64,000 bases of DNA from Pseudoalteromonas sp. R3. Its GTDB lineage: Bacteria > Pseudomonadota > Gammaproteobacteria > Enterobacterales > Alteromonadaceae. The stretch covers positions 3,410,001 to 3,474,000 of the forward strand of contig NZ_CP034835.1 of assembly GCF_004014715.1 (NCBI RefSeq), written 5' to 3'. The notes beneath the pieces were generated by a model. It ran no database searches. It saw only the letters and a list, made by a program, of their open reading frames with translations, and was not told the DNA's origin. Of the stretch, positions 10,003 to 17,798 are shown piece by piece; the first letter of the stretch is position 1, and every line of letters begins with the position of its first letter. A program made the position numbers and the translations under genes.

Positions 10003-10206
10003 CTAAGCCAGCATCAACCCCAAGTAAAATTCGAATTTTTCTTTTAATACCGCTTGCTCAGAGATAGGACGTTGATTAATAGCGTCATAAATCGCTTCTC
10101 GGCTATTCTTACCGCGTTTTATTTGATAGGCCCAGAACGACGCTTCGTATTCTAACTGAATTTGATATTTATCTTGTCGTGATAAGTTACACAGGTTATA
10201 GCTCAT
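10003..10206 (-). CDS. Small conserved protein, resembles DUF3283
   Basis: 67 aa, charged and soluble, no signal or membrane segment. It opens MSYNLCNLSRQDKYQIQLEY. From memory this resembles the DUF3283 family of Vibrio/Alteromonadales, which has no assigned function; that identification is not verified. First gene of the operon with the GNAT and EAL sensor genes. Confidence 0.7.
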   Translation of the reverse strand: MSYNLCNLSRQDKYQIQLEYEASFWAYQIKRGKNSREAIYDAINQRPISEQAVLKEKFEFYLGLMLA

Positions 10207-10363
10207 AGTAAATTTGGTTACAGCAATCTCTGTAAAAAGTGTATCATAATTACGCTAAGGTGTATCCGATCATGCGAAATGTGTCACCATCGAGTAAGCA
10301 AAGTTGCTTCATCTCGCTGAAGATAGCATGACAGGATGGTTCGATTTTCAATAAGGAGATCCA

Positions 10364-11047
10364 TTGCGAATTTTCAGCTTGATATTGCTTTACTGCCTGA
10401 GTTTGAAAAGTATGGCATCAGATAACCGAACACTCTACTTTAACCGTCCAGCTGATACACCTCAGGCGAGGTACGTAATCGAATTGCTGCAAACCGCTTA
10501 TCAGCAATTGGGGTACAGGTTGGAGCTGGTCGATTTCAACCGACAAAGTGCGTTAATTGCAGCCAATGATGGGGCTTTGGATGGACAACTTGGTCGAATA
10601 CATGGTGTGACTCAGGCTTACCCAAACCTGCTTAAGGTACGCTTTCCTTTGTACACTTTTAATCTACAGTTGCTTAGCCGCTGCTTGAGTTGCACATTCC
10701 AGCAACTTGACTCTTTGGTCATTCAAAGTGGCTACCTGGTAGCTAACCGGTATCTGGAAACCACTCCGTTTAATGGCCAATTAATAGAAGTAAAAAACAA
10801 CATTACTCAGCTTAACCTGGTTACTCAGGGCAAAGTACAAGCTGCGCTGGTCGTTGATTTTCACTTGCGTGAGCACCTTGCAGACATCGATTTAGAATCT
10901 TTGAAGATAGAAACCTTGTTGACCATAGAGACTTATCACTACCTGCACCGAAAACATAAAGCGCTGCTCCCACAACTGGAAGAAACATTGAATCAACTGG
11001 CTGAGAAAGGGACGGTTGCCATGTTAAAAACTAAGTATCAGATTTAA
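10364..11047 (+). CDS. Periplasmic solute-binding-like protein (SBP_bac_3 type)
   Basis: 227 aa. TTG start, supported by AAGGAG at 10353-10358, which is 5 bp upstream. A signal peptide (RIFSLILLYCLSLKSMAS) is followed by a small bilobal amino-acid-binding-protein-like fold (YVIELLQTAYQQLGY, then DGQLGRIHGV). Stand-alone proteins of this kind are common in Pseudoalteromonas and Shewanella and lack a neighbouring ABC transporter; no permease or ATPase genes are adjacent here. The ligand is unknown. Its 3' end overlaps the convergent DUF1289 gene by 17 bp. Confidence 0.8.
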   Translation: MRIFSLILLYCLSLKSMASDNRTLYFNRPADTPQARYVIELLQTAYQQLGYRLELVDFNRQSALIAANDGALDGQLGRIHGVTQAYPNLLKVRFPLYTFNLQLLSRCLSCTFQQLDSLVIQSGYLVANRYLETTPFNGQLIEVKNNITQLNLVTQGKVQAALVVDFHLREHLADIDLESLKIETLLTIETYHYLHRKHKALLPQLEETLNQLAEKGTVAMLKTKYQI

Positions 11048-11300
11048 ATAAATCATCCTGTTCTGCCGCCTGTGATGTACTTTGTGATTGAATGTCGCCA
11101 CCACGTTTTTTCGCTGCCATCACACGCTTCTGTCGCTGCGCGCATAAATCAATCACTTTACGTTTTTGTTGTTCGGTTAAGGCATGCCAGTGGAAGCGCT
11201 CTTCGCGACTGCGAAAGCACCCTTTGCAATAACCCCGGTTGTTTACCTCACAGATCCCACGACAAGGGCTGGGGATCTCAAAAATCTCAATCTGTTCCAT
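11031..11300 (-). CDS. DUF1289 family small cysteine protein
   Basis: 89 aa. It carries PSPCRGICEVNNRGYCKGCF followed by R.EE..W..L, the standard DUF1289 (YdhL-type) pattern with four cysteines that may bind a metal. Function unknown. The C-terminal tail is Ser/Gln/Asp rich and variable. It converges on and overlaps the solute-binding gene. Confidence 0.85.
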   Translation of the reverse strand: MEQIEIFEIPSPCRGICEVNNRGYCKGCFRSREERFHWHALTEQQKRKVIDLCAQRQKRVMAAKKRGGDIQSQSTSQAAEQDDLFKSDT

Positions 11301-11428
11301 ATTGACTCAAAAACATGCGCTTAATTTGGCAAATGGCCAAATTGACGCCCTGCTAATGGCTCAGCAAGTTCATTTTTGATTATAATACATACTGCAAACC
11401 GCATTGTATAATTAGGATAGGACGACCC

Positions 11429-11737
11429 ATGAGAAAATGGCTTTCCCTTTGTCTGCTTTTGCCTTGTTTTGCTTACGCAGATTGGCATAGTGGCCGTATT
11501 GAAATGATAGCAATAGGATATGATGGAAAAACAATCTCTATTGGTATGGAAGGAGCCACAAAAACAGATTGTAAATGTTATCCAACCTGGCCAAACCGCT
11601 TTTGCCTTGACCGAAACAGAGTGTCATTCAATGAAGAATATTCGTTACTTCTGTCAGCCAAAGCCCAAGGTAAACCCGTTGCACTGCAAATAGACGAAAC
11701 TACCTGTATCGTAAATGCCATGTATGAAGGTAATTAG
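11429..11737 (+). CDS. Small secreted protein, unknown
   Basis: 102 aa with a clear signal peptide (MRKWLSLCLLLPCFAYA, cleavage before DWHSG). The mature part (about 85 aa) has four cysteines (TDCKCYPTW, NRFCLD, TTCIVN), suggesting two periplasmic disulfides. RBS-like AGGA lies upstream at 11415-11418. No family recognised. It ends 14 bp before the tRNA-linked repeat array. Confidence 0.65.
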   Translation: MRKWLSLCLLLPCFAYADWHSGRIEMIAIGYDGKTISIGMEGATKTDCKCYPTWPNRFCLDRNRVSFNEEYSLLLSAKAQGKPVALQIDETTCIVNAMYEGN

Positions 11738-11750
11738 AATCCAACAGTAG

Positions 11751-12512
11751 AAAGTAAAAAGCCCCGCTAATGCGAGGCTTTTCAATAATGGTGCCCAGAG
11801 GCAAACAAAGTGGTCTGGAACCACTTTGAACAGCTTTAGCTGGCCGCTTGCGGTGAAATACAAGGACGTATTTCATCATCGAACCACCCACAGGCGTGTT
11901 CGATTGCGCCAACTAACTTAATTTAGAACAGAAAGTAAAAAGCCCCGCTAATGCGAGGCTTTTTAATAATGGTGCCCAGAGGCGGACAAAGTGGTCTGGA
12001 ACCACTTTGAACAGCTTTAGCTGGCCGCTTGCGGTGAAATACAAGGACGTATTTCATCATCGAACCATCCGCAGGCGTGTTCGATTGCGCCAACTAACTT
12101 AATTTAGAACAGAAAGTAAAAAGCCCCGCTAATGCGAGGCTTTTTAATAATGGTGCCCAGAGGCGGACAAAGTGGTCTGGAACCACTTTGAACAGCTTTA
12201 GCTGGCCGCTTGCGGTGAAATACAAGGACGTATTTCATCATCGAACCACCCACAGGCGTGTTCGATTGCGCCAACTAACTTAATTTAGAACAGAAAGTAA
12301 AAAGCCCCGCTAATGCGAGGCTTTTTAATAATGGTGCCCAGAGGCGGACAAAGTGGTCTGGAACCACTTTGAACAGCTTTAGCTGGCCGCTTGCGGTGAA
12401 ATACAAGGACGTATTTCATCATCGAACCATCCGCAGGCGTGTTCGATTGCGCCAACTAACTTAATTTAGAACAGAAAGTAAAAAGCCCCGCTAATGCGAG
12501 GCTTTTTAATAA
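11751..12512 (-). repeat. Four 181-bp tandem repeats, each starting with the 3' end of tRNA-Phe (rtT-like)
   Basis: Units are 11789-11969, 11970-12150, 12151-12331 and 12332-12512, in exact 181-bp register with the 3' end of the intact tRNA-Phe at 12513; a partial tail runs to 11751. Read on the minus strand, each unit holds a terminator, a linker, GGTGGTTCGAT or a one-base variant (the tRNA-Phe T-arm), a 72-nt insert and then TCCGCCTCTGGGCACCA (the tRNA 3' end). The insert and its flanks are full of perfect hairpins: GAAATAC/GTATTTC, CCGC/GCGG, CAGCT/AGCTG and CAAAGTGGT/ACCACTTTG. Variants alternate A-B-A-B (cacccac versus catccgc). The distal unit has a decayed tRNA end. The layout recalls the E. 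coli tyrT repeats. No protein is evident. Confidence 0.9.
11756..12506 (-). terminator. Five identical intrinsic terminators at 181-bp spacing
   Basis: Each has the minus-strand form AAAAAGCCTCGC, loop ATTA, GCGGGGCTTTTT, with one internal mismatch. Positions are 12480-12506 (directly after the last tRNA-Phe), 12299-12325, 12118-12144, 11937-11963 and 11756-11782. They are flanked by A and T runs on both sides, so they can act in both directions; the last one would also stop the small secreted gene. Confidence 0.85.
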
Positions 12513-12588
12513 TGGTGCCCAGAGGCGGAATCGAACCACCGACACGAGGATTTTCAATCCTCTGCTCTACCGACTGAGCTATCTGGGC
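12513..12588 (-). tRNA. tRNA-Phe (GAA)
   Basis: 76 nt including encoded CCA. It starts GCCCAGATAGCTCAGTCGG with anticodon loop TTGAAAA, giving GAA, and T-arm GGTTCGATTCC. It is the last intact gene of the six-tRNA minus-strand cluster and the parent sequence of the downstream repeats. Confidence 0.97.
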
Positions 12589-12593
12589 TTAAA

Positions 12594-12669
<76 letters not shown>

Positions 12670-12683
12670 GCACCTTTTAAAAA

Positions 12684-12759
12684 TGGTGCCCAGAGGCGGA
12701 ATCGAACCACCGACACGAGGATTTTCAATCCTCTGCTCTACCGACTGAGCTATCTGGGC
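12684..12759 (-). tRNA. tRNA-Phe (GAA)
   Basis: Identical in sequence to the other tRNA-Phe copies in the cluster. It opens the second Phe-Thr-Phe triplet. Confidence 0.97.
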
Positions 12760-12820
12760 TAAAATTGGTTATATTGTGCTACTTTAAAGCAGCAGCCTGA
12801 ATTTCAGACTTAAAAAACAA

Positions 12821-12896
12821 TGGTGCCCAGAGGCGGAATCGAACCACCGACACGAGGATTTTCAATCCTCTGCTCTACCGACTGAGCTATCTGGGC
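12821..12896 (-). tRNA. tRNA-Phe (GAA)
   Basis: Identical tRNA-Phe copy, last member of the promoter-proximal Phe-Thr-Phe triplet. The 61-bp spacer to the next triplet (12760-12820) is the longest in the cluster. Confidence 0.97.
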
Positions 12897-12901
12897 TTAA
12901 A

Positions 12902-12977
<76 letters not shown>

Positions 12978-12991
12978 GCACCTTTTAAAAA

Positions 12992-13067
12992 TGGTGCCCA
13001 GAGGCGGAATCGAACCACCGACACGAGGATTTTCAATCCTCTGCTCTACCGACTGAGCTATCTGGGC
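12992..13067 (-). tRNA. tRNA-Phe (GAA)
   Basis: First gene of the tRNA operon, 9 bp from the -10 box of a strong promoter. Identical to the other tRNA-Phe copies. Confidence 0.97.
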
Positions 13068-13076
13068 GTGCGGCGT

Positions 13077-13105
13077 ATTAAACGGGTTTTGCCTTGTTAA
13101 GTCAA
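13077..13105 (-). promoter_or_regulatory. Sigma-70 promoter of the Phe/Thr tRNA operon
   Basis: On the minus strand: -35 TTGACT (13105-13100), 17-bp spacer, -10 TTTAAT (13082-13077), then a GC-rich discriminator ACGCCGC. An A/T tract (13106-13117) upstream of -35 may act as an UP element. The GC discriminator is typical of stringently controlled stable RNA promoters. The tRNA starts only about 9 bp beyond the -10, so the leader must be very short. Confidence 0.75.
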
Positions 13106-13318
13106 CTTTTTTTTTAAACTCCGTGTTTGACTGAACACTATTCCGACAAAACGCGTTTAATCGATTAAATTTCCCGCTTTATTTGGCAATTTGAAGCTCT
13201 TTGGAACCCGCTTTTATCACTTACCTTAGGTAAAAACGGGGAGAATTCATCCACTATAGGTGGTAGGATTGCAACCAACAAAGAAACATAGCACAAAAGT
13301 TGGGTTCGGAATCATATA

Positions 13319-16288
13319 ATGGAAAACTCGTCTCATACGAATATAAAGGGGTTTGTGCCTCTATTTATCGTCGTTACTATCATTATTGCAGCTATTTCGG
13401 CGGCCGCTGCTTTTACATGGCCAAGTAAAAACCAGGATAAAGCAGATTCCGCCTCGCGGCCCGATCTTGTATTGTTAGCTAAAGATATCTCAACGCCATT
13501 GTCACACGCGATGATGAAACTTGGGTATAACTATGCCAAACAGATACTCTCAGCATTTGAAGCCAGTAATCCAGACATCGAACTCTATCTGTATAGTGAC
13601 AGTGGTATAGGGCAACCTAGCCTGGTGTATCAAAGTAATGAACAGAGCATTGCCCCCATCAAGCGACAAACCAAAGTAGACCAGGGGGGGGAACTCGTTG
13701 TACATCAGCCTCTGGTGCTGGATGACTTGCCCGTTGGGGAACTGATTTTAAGATATGCCCCACAACAGAGTGTCTCGAGCGCAACCCCTGTGACCAGCAT
13801 ATTACTAGGTATTTGTGCTTTGATCCTGACCATTGCTTTTGGCCTGTTTCTGAAACGTCAAATCATTGGCCGCCTGAGTAAAGACCTGACCGAGCTCAAC
13901 GAAGAACTGCAGCACCTGCTGGACCAGAAGTCTTACGATATTCATGTCACAGAGAAGTTAAGCTTCGGTCTGTCAAAAACAGCGATTGGCATCAACCAGC
14001 TGATCAATCAGATCCGTGATATTATTCAGGGCAACCAGGCTGCACAAAGAGAGTTAAAACAGCTACAAACCAGCTTAGAGTCTGAAGTTCAGGCCAGAAC
14101 ACTGGCACTAGAAAAAGCGACTTTAAATGCCGAACGTGCCAGTGAAGCAAAAACAACTTTCCTCGCCACCATGAGTCACGAGATAAGAACCCCCATGAAT
14201 GGTGTCATTGGCACCATTGATCTGCTGCGTCAGACTGAGTTGGACGGGGCACAGCACCGTCTGACCACCATTATTCGTGATTCCGCTTTCTCGCTACTGG
14301 GCATACTCGACGATATTCTCGACTTCTCCAAGATTGAAGCTGGCAAACTGCAGATGGACAATAGTGCCTTTTCTGTAGCGGAGACCATTGAAGAAGTCGC
14401 GCGCGTTCTCTCATCCGTGGCCAGAAAACGTAAACTGGATCTGCAATTGTCTGTTGCACCTGATATCCCTAATAACCTGGTGGGTGATGCTGTACGTGTT
14501 CGACAGGTGTTATACAACCTGTGTAGCAACGCAATTAAGTTCACAACCTCTGACGACGCAAGACGCGGCTTTGTTAAAATTGCGGTGGAAGTCGCACAGA
14601 ATACATCAGAGCACTACACCTTGCGCTTTACCGTCACAGATAACGGAAAAGGCATGACCCAGGCGCAGCTTAGGGAGATTTTTAACCCCTTCATTCAAGC
14701 CGAGGGCTCTATTACCCGCGAATACGGCGGCACAGGCCTGGGCTTATCAATTTGTAAAAGCCTGGTTGAGCTGATGCTGGGGTCCATTCACGTGAGTTCT
14801 GATATCGGTATGGGTAGTGAATTCGTGGTAGAACTGCCGTTTAGCGTCAAAGGCAAGATAGCCTATGCAAATAAAGCAGTACTGAACAGTCAAAGAGTTG
14901 TGGTACTGACCCATGCCCAGGCTCGCCGCAACATTGTCGGCCGTTACCTGTCCTTTATGGGCGCGGACACTGTAGTACTAAAAGAGGCTGACGAGCTCAG
15001 CGAGTATCAGTACGACAGCGATGTGATCTGGGTACTGGACGGCCTGGATGGCATGGACAAAGTAAATGGCCAGCTGCGCGATTTACTCTACTCAATCGAA
15101 CACAACAATCAACAAGTCATTGTGCTTAGCACTATGGATGAGCCTGCACTCAACCACGACCGTATCTTCTATCTCAATGCTGCGCCTTTATGTAAGTCCA
15201 GCTTTATGACAGCTGTTTTGGTCGCAGCGGGTCTTCATCAGCCGAAGAAACTCAAGCCTTCACGTTCATTGAACAAGTATCTTAATGTCGACGATGCCAG
15301 AGCTGCCAATAAATTGGTGTTGCTGGTTGAAGACAATATACTGAATCAGCAGGTGCTGACCGATCAGCTACATCTGCTAGGCTATGGTGTTGAAGTCGCT
15401 GAAAATGGCGAAGAAGGCCTGGCCCGCTGGCAGCAGTCCCACTATCCCATTATTCTTACCGACCTGCACATGCCAAAAATGTCCGGCTACGATATGGTTG
15501 CTAAGATCCGCGAAGAAGCGGAGCTGGCAGAAGATATCAATGCTCAACCTTACATCATCGCAATTACGGCTAACGCCCTGAAAGGTGAGCGTGATCGCTG
15601 CCTGGCTGCCGGCATGAATGATTACATCACTAAGCCTGTTGAACTCAATGTACTCGAGGCAACGCTTGACACCTGGCAACAGTCAACGGGGGCGACACAA
15701 AAGCAATCACTCGCTGAGAAAAAAGAAGTAGTGAGTGAGCCCAAAGCCTCGGCTATTGAGGCTGTAAATGCGCCTATTCAGGATGCACAGGAGTCAAATG
15801 CTCCAACTGAAAAGCAGGACACACAGCCTCAAAATACGGAGTCGGAGGCTGTTGAACAGCACGTAGTTCCGGAGGTTGAGGCCACGGTGGTGGAAGCACC
15901 CGACGCCAACGAGGAAACCGCTCAAACAGCGCCGGAGGAGCCGATTGATTTGGCGCAGCTGGATAAGTATGTCAACCATGACGCCAACAAACGGTTAAGG
16001 TTTTTCCGTATGTACCTTGAGCAAAGTAGCGAACTCGCCAGAGATATCAATGGTGCGGTTATTTCTATGAGTCAGGAAGAGATTGTCGAAGCCTGTCACC
16101 AGCTCAAATCTATATCAAAGACCATTGGCGCACACCGTGTTGCTGATATGGCCACTCAGTTCGAACATCGCTGTAAAAATGAAGAGCTAACCAGTGATGA
16201 GCTGATCCACTTGCGTGACGCACTTGAAACCGAATACCAGCAAGCGACAGAGTTTATTCAGCGTTACTTGCAGTCACAGGTCAATTAA
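13319..16288 (+). CDS. Hybrid sensor histidine kinase (HisKA-HATPase-REC-Hpt, BarA/ArcB-like layout)
   Basis: 989 aa. Two membrane spans (about 11-33 and 157-180) enclose a periplasmic domain, then a HAMP-like/coiled region, HisKA with ATMSHEIRTPMNG (phospho-His about 287), HATPase (NLCSNAIKFT; EYGGTGLGLSI), a degenerate receiver (about 520-640, no clear phospho-acceptor), an intact receiver (LLVEDNILNQQ; LTDLHMPKMSG, Asp about 714), an acidic Glu/Ala/Pro linker and an Hpt domain (CHQLKSISKTIG, His about 926). This is a full phosphorelay in one chain. The cognate response regulator is not in the window. Transcribed divergently from the tRNA operon. Confidence 0.92.
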   Translation: MENSSHTNIKGFVPLFIVVTIIIAAISAAAAFTWPSKNQDKADSASRPDLVLLAKDISTPLSHAMMKLGYNYAKQILSAFEASNPDIELYLYSDSGIGQPSLVYQSNEQSIAPIKRQTKVDQGGELVVHQPLVLDDLPVGELILRYAPQQSVSSATPVTSILLGICALILTIAFGLFLKRQIIGRLSKDLTELNEELQHLLDQKSYDIHVTEKLSFGLSKTAIGINQLINQIRDIIQGNQAAQRELKQLQTSLESEVQARTLALEKATLNAERASEAKTTFLATMSHEIRTPMNGVIGTIDLLRQTELDGAQHRLTTIIRDSAFSLLGILDDILDFSKIEAGKLQMDNSAFSVAETIEEVARVLSSVARKRKLDLQLSVAPDIPNNLVGDAVRVRQVLYNLCSNAIKFTTSDDARRGFVKIAVEVAQNTSEHYTLRFTVTDNGKGMTQAQLREIFNPFIQAEGSITREYGGTGLGLSICKSLVELMLGSIHVSSDIGMGSEFVVELPFSVKGKIAYANKAVLNSQRVVVLTHAQARRNIVGRYLSFMGADTVVLKEADELSEYQYDSDVIWVLDGLDGMDKVNGQLRDLLYSIEHNNQQVIVLSTMDEPALNHDRIFYLNAAPLCKSSFMTAVLVAAGLHQPKKLKPSRSLNKYLNVDDARAANKLVLLVEDNILNQQVLTDQLHLLGYGVEVAENGEEGLARWQQSHYPIILTDLHMPKMSGYDMVAKIREEAELAEDINAQPYIIAITANALKGERDRCLAAGMNDYITKPVELNVLEATLDTWQQSTGATQKQSLAEKKEVVSEPKASAIEAVNAPIQDAQESNAPTEKQDTQPQNTESEAVEQHVVPEVEATVVEAPDANEETAQTAPEEPIDLAQLDKYVNHDANKRLRFFRMYLEQSSELARDINGAVISMSQEEIVEACHQLKSISKTIGAHRVADMATQFEHRCKNEELTSDELIHLRDALETEYQQATEFIQRYLQSQVN

Positions 16289-16331
16289 TCATAACCAGTG
16301 TACTCAGCAGCTTACTGCTGAGTACACACCG

Positions 16332-16511
16332 CTAGCCCTGCACCATCGAGTATATCAGGCGTATCACGATAGAAATCATCACCAGGGGTAAAATATACTT
16401 CCCGTATTTCTGCATTTTATCGAGCCCAATTCGACTTTGGTACTTTTCAAGTAATGGGATAAGGACCAGCAAGGCGACTATCAAGCTTCCCAGAATTATC
16501 AGAACATTCAA
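16332..16511 (-). CDS. Small two-span membrane protein with TTG start, unknown
   Basis: 59 aa (stop TAG at 16334-16332). The frame is bounded upstream by TAA, and the only plausible start is TTG 16511-16509, preceded 9 bp upstream by AAGGAG. It begins MNVLIILGSLIVALLVLIPL (first span), has a basic loop (YQSRIGLDKMQKYGKY) and a second span (ILPLVMISIVIRLIYSMV). No internal stops. It lies after the oad terminator, so it probably has its own promoter. Family not recognised. Confidence 0.6.
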   Translation of the reverse strand: MNVLIILGSLIVALLVLIPLLEKYQSRIGLDKMQKYGKYILPLVMISIVIRLIYSMVQG

Positions 16512-16610
16512 AACTACGCGCTCCTTTTATTAATGGTGTTACCATGCCATAGCAGCAGCCCGTTTGCCAAGTATCGCAAGGCGTCTAATTTGAAGGTCCA
16601 GAGAAATGAA

Positions 16611-16638
16611 GAAAAAAGCGCGAAGCATTACTTCGCGC
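16611..16638 (-). terminator. Intrinsic terminator of the oadGAB operon
   Basis: Minus strand: GCGCGAAG, loop TAATG, CTTCGCGC, followed by TTTTTTC. It sits 17 bp after the oadB stop codon. Confidence 0.9.
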
Positions 16639-16654
16639 AACAGGTTGGAGAGTG

Positions 16655-17788
16655 TTAACCGACAAGTGCAAGCAAAATGCCCGCGGCAACGGCACTACCG
16701 AGTACGCCTGCCACATTAGGTCCCATTGCATGCATCAACAAAAAGTTGTGAGGATTGCTTTCTAAACCAACTTTATTTACAACCCGGGCTGCCATAGGTA
16801 CAGCGGATACGCCAGCTGCCCCAACAAGTGGGTTGATTGGACTGTCTGCTGAAAAGCGATTCATCATCTTCGCCATATAGACGCCCGATGCTGTACCTAT
16901 GCTAAAGGCGACTGCACCCAGTACCAGAATCCCTATGGTCTCTACGGTAAGAAACTGATCTGCCGCTAACTTGGAACCTACCGCTAACCCAAGGAAAATG
17001 GTTGTAATATTGATGATTTCGTTCTGGGCAGAATTGCTCAGGCGATCAACCACCCCTGACTCTTTCATCAGATTACCCAGGCAAAACATCCCAACCAGTG
17101 GGGTTGCAGCAGGCAGGAATAACAGTGTCAATGCCAGAACACCCAGTGGAAACAGGATCTTTTCCTGCTTTGACACCGCTCTTAACTGTGGCATCGCAAT
17201 ATTGCGCTCCTCTTCAGAGGTCAGTAGACGCATAATAGGCGGCTGAATAATCGGCACCAGCGCCATATAAGAATAAGCAGCAACCGCAATGGCCCCTAAT
17301 AATTCCGGAGACAGGCGCGATGCAAGGAAAATAGCAGTCGGACCGTCAGCCCCACCGATAATGGCAATTGCAGAGGCATCTTGCAGGGTAAACTCAAAGC
17401 CGGGCACATAGTTCAGTAAGATGGCCCCAAACAAAGTAGCAAAAATGCCAAACTGGGCAGCGGCCCCCAACAACAACATTCTGGGGTTAGCAATTAAGGC
17501 ACTAAAGTCCGTCAATGCACCAACCCCCATAAAGATCAGTAACGGAAACACACCACTGTCTATACCTATGTAGTAAACGTAGTAGAGCAGCCCACCTGGA
17601 TCTGCCAGACCCGCGACGGGTATATTAGTCAGAATTGCACCAAAACCAATCGGCACCAGTAATAAAGGCTCAAACCCTTTTGCAATTGCCAGATACAGTA
17701 GCCCACAGCCAACCGCAATCATTGCCAATGCAGGAAATGTCAGATTGGCCAGTCCAGTCGCTGACCATAGGTTTAATAGTCCATCCAT
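16655..17788 (-). CDS. oadB: Oxaloacetate decarboxylase beta subunit, sodium pump
   Basis: 377 aa, very hydrophobic, about nine spans. It carries [17 protein letters not shown], the Asp-containing motif that in Klebsiella OadB couples decarboxylation of carboxybiotin to Na+ export, and [15 protein letters not shown]. It is the membrane part of the OadGAB complex, which converts oxaloacetate to pyruvate and pumps Na+ outward. It lies 10 bp after oadA in operon order G-A-B. Confidence 0.95.
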   Translation of the reverse strand: MDGLLNLWSATGLANLTFPALAMIAVGCGLLYLAIAKGFEPLLLVPIGFGAILTNIPVAGLADPGGLLYYVYYIGIDSGVFPLLIFMGVGALTDFSALIANPRMLLLGAAAQFGIFATLFGAILLNYVPGFEFTLQDASAIAIIGGADGPTAIFLASRLSPELLGAIAVAAYSYMALVPIIQPPIMRLLTSEEERNIAMPQLRAVSKQEKILFPLGVLALTLLFLPAATPLVGMFCLGNLMKESGVVDRLSNSAQNEIINITTIFLGLAVGSKLAADQFLTVETIGILVLGAVAFSIGTASGVYMAKMMNRFSADSPINPLVGAAGVSAVPMAARVVNKVGLESNPHNFLLMHAMGPNVAGVLGSAVAAGILLALVG

Positions 17789-17798
17789 CGAACACCTC

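Noticed and set aside
11751..12512. CRISPR array
   Set aside because: Units are identical over their full length with no unique spacers, and start with a tRNA end; no cas genes.
13315..13320. TATAAT as -10 box of the histidine kinase gene
   Set aside because: It overlaps the start codon at 13319; using it would remove the translation start.
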